Notes under the pieces: generated by a model
What the model was told of the DNA's origin: nothing
Databases searched by the model: none
Seen by the model: the letters and a program-made list of their open reading frames with translations, nothing else
NCBI RefSeq assembly: GCF_010120595.1
Contig: NZ_CP038020.1
Location: forward strand, 1,054,001 to 1,118,000
Reading direction: 5' to 3'
Source: Streptococcus thermophilus
GTDB taxonomy: Bacteria > Bacillota > Bacilli > Lactobacillales > Streptococcaceae
Length of the DNA stretch: 64,000 nt
Program-made: the position numbers and the translations under genes
In this document: piece by piece, positions 61,158 to 64,000 of the stretch
How positions within the stretch are numbered: position 1 is the stretch's first letter
How the letters are laid out: every line of letters begins with the position of its first letter

Positions 61158-64000
61158 GACATTCAATGTCAGAGCTATATTGAGTGCTCAAGATAACGGC
61201 ATGTCTAGCGCTCTGAAGAAAGCGCAACAGAGCGCTGAGAATCTCGGGAAGACGGGCAGTAAATTAGGCTCTGTTTTTAAGGGTGTTCTCGGTGCTAACC
61301 TTGTCAGCGCTGGAGTTATCAAAGGTGTAGGCGCTTTGACAAGCGGCATCGGTGGATTGATGTCTGAGCTGAATAGCTCAACAAAGGCATGGAAGACATT
61401 CGATGGAAGCCTTAGTCAATTGGGTTGGGGTAAGTCAGAAATTGCAGCGGCTAAGAAGTCAATGCAAGATTATGCAACTCAAACAATCTACTCCGCCTCA
61501 GACATGGGGACCACATTCTCACAAATGGCCGCGATTGGTCGAAGTGATGCAGGGGCATTAGTTAAGGCTATGGGTGGCCTTGCTGCGTCTGCTGAGAATC
61601 CCAAGCAGGCAATGAAAACATTGAGCCAGCAAATGGTCCAGGCAATGACCAAGCCTACCATCCAATGGCAAGATTTCAGGTTGATGATGGATCAATCACC
61701 TGCTGGTATGGCCGCCGTCGCTAGAGAGATGGGAATGTCTCTGGATGACCTTGTAAGCAAAATTCAAAACGGCGAAATTAAGACAGAGGACTTTGCGGAA
61801 GCCTTTAAACGTGCTGGGGATTCCATGCAAGACTTGGCTACAAAATACAAAGCAGTAGACGAGGCCTTTGGCGGTCTCTATGAAGCAGTTTCAATCAAAT
61901 TACAGCCAGTTTTTGAACAGCTAAGCAATAAGGCCGTCAAAGGAATCGAGAAAATCATTGACACCATTGAAAAAATTGACGATAAATCGATTCAGAAATT
62001 CGCCAATGGGTTAGATAAAGCAATTGACCAGACTACAAAAGGAGCTGCTCAAGCCGCTCAGTCACTTTGGAAAGGTTTCAGCGACACAGGGGCCGTGAGA
62101 GGCATAGCGAACGCATTTAAATATGTTGCCGCTCAAGCAAAAACAGCACTTAAAGCTATAGATTTTAGTAGCATCTTCCAAGGTCTAGGCAGTGTGTTTG
62201 GCAACATAGCCAATGGAGTGTCAAGAGCCCTAACAATTGCTACTAAATCGGTTAGGAGTTTTATCGACTCGTTTGCCTCTACTGGGGCGTTCCAAGCGTT
62301 CACGTCAGCATTGGGTAATGTCTGGGGAGCAATTAAAAGAATCGGGACATCAATCGGAGATGTATTTAGCAGCTCTGAAGTTCAAACGATTATATCAGCT
62401 TTAGGTACAGCGTTTGGAACACTAGCTAAATGGATATCACAAGCTGCATCAGCAATAGCTAACTTTGTAAGCTCAATTCCCAAAGGTGTGCTCAATGGTA
62501 TCACCAGTGGGATTTTGGCAATGGTAGCAGGTTTTGCTACTGCCAAGGCTGGTATTTCAGTATTAGGTGTTGCAATGAAAGGGTTGGACTTCATTAGTAG
62601 TCTAAACCCATTCAAGAAGTTTGGTAAGGATGCTGCAGAAGGAACAGAACAAGCTGCTAAGAGTGCTAGTCGTTCTAAATCAACCATTACTCAGTTGTTC
62701 AGTGGAATATCCAACGTTATCAAGTCGTCTGGTAATGCAATCAAGGGAATCTTGACAGCTATTTTCAAAGGTATTGCAGAAACCTATAAAGGTTTTGGGC
62801 AAGGAGTGAAATATGCTTTACAAGGTCTTAAAGGGTTGAACCCCGCAACCTTGCTTTCATTTGGCGCTGCCGTGGCTATTGCCGCAGTCGGAATCGGTAC
62901 AGGTATTGCTATTATCGTAGCTTCATTCACTTTGCTAGCCACTCAATCCCAAGGCGTTTCGCAAATTTTAAACGCCGTAGGTTCAGCGTTTGGAACTGTT
63001 GTTGAATCTATTGGCAAGGCAGCGGGAACTATTGTTGAAGCATTCGGGACTGCCTTTGCTACCGTAATTACAGCAGTAGGACAAGCCGCCCCCGGACTTG
63101 CAAAATTATCACCATTGGTTGAAGCTATCGGCACTGCTCTAGGCAATGCATCCCCATTTATTACAGCGTTTGGTAATGCTTGGACTTCTATTTTAGGAAC
63201 GCTTCCAGCTATTATCAGTGCATTTAGTGGATTTGCAACCGCTCTAGGTACTGCAATCAGTGCAGTAGCTACCGCAATAACTCCGATTATTCAAATTATT
63301 GGAAACACAATAACGGCAGTAACTCAAATCATTGCTAATGCTATCGTGGCAATCGCTCCGATAATCGCAAATTGTATCGTCCAAGTCGCTCAAGTTATCG
63401 GACAATTTGGACCACAGATTGCAATGGTAATCAGTGCTATCGCTCAAGCTATATCAGCTTCAGCACCTATTATCATATCCTTGATTCAAGGTATTGTTAC
63501 AGTCGTTCAGATTATGGCTCCAGTCATTAGTCAAGTGATCTCTGCCATCGTTGCGGTCGTTCAAACTCTTGCACCTGTCATCAGTCAAATTATTTCAGCG
63601 ATTGTTACAGCAATCACTCAAATTGTGCCTATTATTACCGCAATTGGTGGTGTGATTAGTGCTGCATTTAGTGGCATTGCATCGGTTGTGTCAGCAGCAG
63701 GGATGGCAATCGCTACCGCCGCTATGGGTATCGGTACGGCTATTAGTACGGCCTTGAGTGGTGTGGCAAGTATCATTAGTGCTACTGGTTCAGCTATCGG
63801 AGCAGCATTACAAGGCATTGCTAGTGTAGTGCAATCAGTCGGAACATCAATCAGTACAGCGGCGCAAGGTATCGGAAACGGTATCAAATCAGCGTTTGAA
63901 GGTATTTCAAGCGTTATCACCTCAGCTGGCAGTGCAATTAGTAGCGTATTGGATAGCCTAGCTAATGTATTCAATTCAATTGGTACAGCTGCTCAGAAAG
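61147..64000 (+). CDS. Tape-measure protein, 3' end outside window
   Basis: Open from ATG 61147 to the window edge (about 951 codons). The tape-measure N-terminal domain is clear: FNVRAILSAQDNGMSSALKK, FKGVLGANLVSAGVIKGVG, then DYATQTIYSASDMGTTFSQM, KPTIQWQDFRLMMDQSPAGM and KIQNGEIKTEDFAEAFKRAG. After residue about 480 it becomes an Ile/Ala/Val-rich helical repeat region (from about 62860), with periodic GxAI, APVISQ and GIASV motifs and predicted membrane-like segments. It sets tail length and helps DNA injection. Ltp from the same prophage is expected to act on tape-measure proteins of incoming phages. Confidence 0.93.
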   Translation, partial: MADKTFNVRAILSAQDNGMSSALKKAQQSAENLGKTGSKLGSVFKGVLGANLVSAGVIKGVGALTSGIGGLMSELNSSTKAWKTFDGSLSQLGWGKSEIAAAKKSMQDYATQTIYSASDMGTTFSQMAAIGRSDAGALVKAMGGLAASAENPKQAMKTLSQQMVQAMTKPTIQWQDFRLMMDQSPAGMAAVAREMGMSLDDLVSKIQNGEIKTEDFAEAFKRAGDSMQDLATKYKAVDEAFGGLYEAVSIKLQPVFEQLSNKAVKGIEKIIDTIEKIDDKSIQKFANGLDKAIDQTTKGAAQAAQSLWKGFSDTGAVRGIANAFKYVAAQAKTALKAIDFSSIFQGLGSVFGNIANGVSRALTIATKSVRSFIDSFASTGAFQAFTSALGNVWGAIKRIGTSIGDVFSSSEVQTIISALGTAFGTLAKWISQAASAIANFVSSIPKGVLNGITSGILAMVAGFATAKAGISVLGVAMKGLDFISSLNPFKKFGKDAAEGTEQAAKSASRSKSTITQLFSGISNVIKSSGNAIKGILTAIFKGIAETYKGFGQGVKYALQGLKGLNPATLLSFGAAVAIAAVGIGTGIAIIVASFTLLATQSQGVSQILNAVGSAFGTVVESIGKAAGTIVEAFGTAFATVITAVGQAAPGLAKLSPLVEAIGTALGNASPFITAFGNAWTSILGTLPAIISAFSGFATALGTAISAVATAITPIIQIIGNTITAVTQIIANAIVAIAPIIANCIVQVAQVIGQFGPQIAMVISAIAQAISASAPIIISLIQGIVTVVQIMAPVISQVISAIVAVVQTLAPVISQIISAIVTAITQIVPIITAIGGVISAAFSGIASVVSAAGMAIATAAMGIGTAISTALSGVASIISATGSAIGAALQGIASVVQSVGTSISTAAQGIGNGIKSAFEGISSVITSAGSAISSVLDSLANVFNSIGTAAQK

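Larger units (their letters stand above)
36550..64000. mobile_element. Temperate pac-type Siphovirus prophage, right end outside window
   Basis: A contiguous phage genome in the canonical order: lysogeny (leftward), early control, replication, small accessory ORFs, packaging, head, connector, tail. Integrase next to eno marks the left end. No right attachment site is visible because the element is still inside its tape-measure gene at 64000. The Ltp-ImmA-repressor order recalls phage TP-J34, and the portal, capsid and tail genes recall pac-type S. thermophilus phages such as O1205. These are comparisons from memory. The remaining tail-fibre, lysis and possible virulence or defence cargo cannot be seen. 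Confidence 0.95.

Noticed and set aside
63618..63974. Leftward frames of 67-118 codons opposite the tape-measure gene (also 62382-62687, 62943-63146, 63244-63447)
   Set aside because: They are by-products of the repetitive GC-patterned tape-measure codons; the products are low-complexity and lack ribosome sites.

Overview
The window is a low-GC Firmicute chromosome, almost certainly Streptococcus of the salivarius group and most likely S. thermophilus. Evidence: gene orders typical of streptococci (pbp2b-recR, ybeY-dgkA-era-mutM-coaE-pmrA-rpmG-secG-rnr-smpB, divergent pepQ/ccpA), a CtsR-type operator at clpE, and at least five decayed genes, as expected in the reduced S. thermophilus genome. 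Species assignment is by recall of gene order and family content, not by a database search.

Bases 1-36.5 kb are core chromosome. In order: a truncated DUF3862 lipoprotein, a broken TVP38-type membrane protein, a FemAB-type aminoacyltransferase, a broken Gfo/Idh/MocA oxidoreductase, a minus-strand DUF1827/NUDIX/clpE block, an ornithine carbamoyltransferase, a two-gene polar amino acid ABC transporter, the feoA-feoB-small Cys-rich protein ferrous iron operon, a shattered alpha/beta hydrolase, folD-nnrD, pbp2b, recR, a frameshifted licT-type antiterminator, the ybeY-to-smpB run, a HAD/cyclophilin fusion with an S1-domain protein, pepQ and ccpA back to back, a broken MmcQ-EVE protein, glycerate kinase, a DUF1694 protein and eno. 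Most units end in clear intrinsic terminators.

From about 36.55 kb to the right edge lies a prophage, inserted just downstream of the eno terminator and running out of the window inside its tape-measure gene. The lysogeny module is leftward (integrase, Ltp superinfection-exclusion lipoprotein, ImmA/IrrE protease, CI-like repressor). It is separated from a rightward cro by an operator cluster built on TGTTCC. Next come antirepressor-like genes, a replication module (replisome organizer with internal iterons, DnaC-like loader, ERF annealase, DUF1351, SSB, RusA), a mosaic of small overlapping ORFs containing fragments of DUF1642 and YopX genes, the late regulator ArpU, and a pac-type morphogenesis module (TerS, TerL, SPP1-like portal, head morphogenesis, scaffold, capsid, connectors, tail tube, frameshifted tail chaperones, tape measure). 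The architecture recalls temperate S. thermophilus phages of the TP-J34/O1205 kind.

The most interesting signals are in the phage. Two long inverted repeats (41547-41657 and 42129-42265) have different stems but the same architecture and the same short conserved segments, so they look like two copies of one structured element. A textbook -1 slippery heptamer lies exactly where the second tail-chaperone frame opens. There are iterons inside the replisome organizer gene, a likely ATT start for the small terminase, a tRNA T-arm-like hairpin at the end of the early region, and a structured, internally repeated 180-base leader before the scaffold gene.
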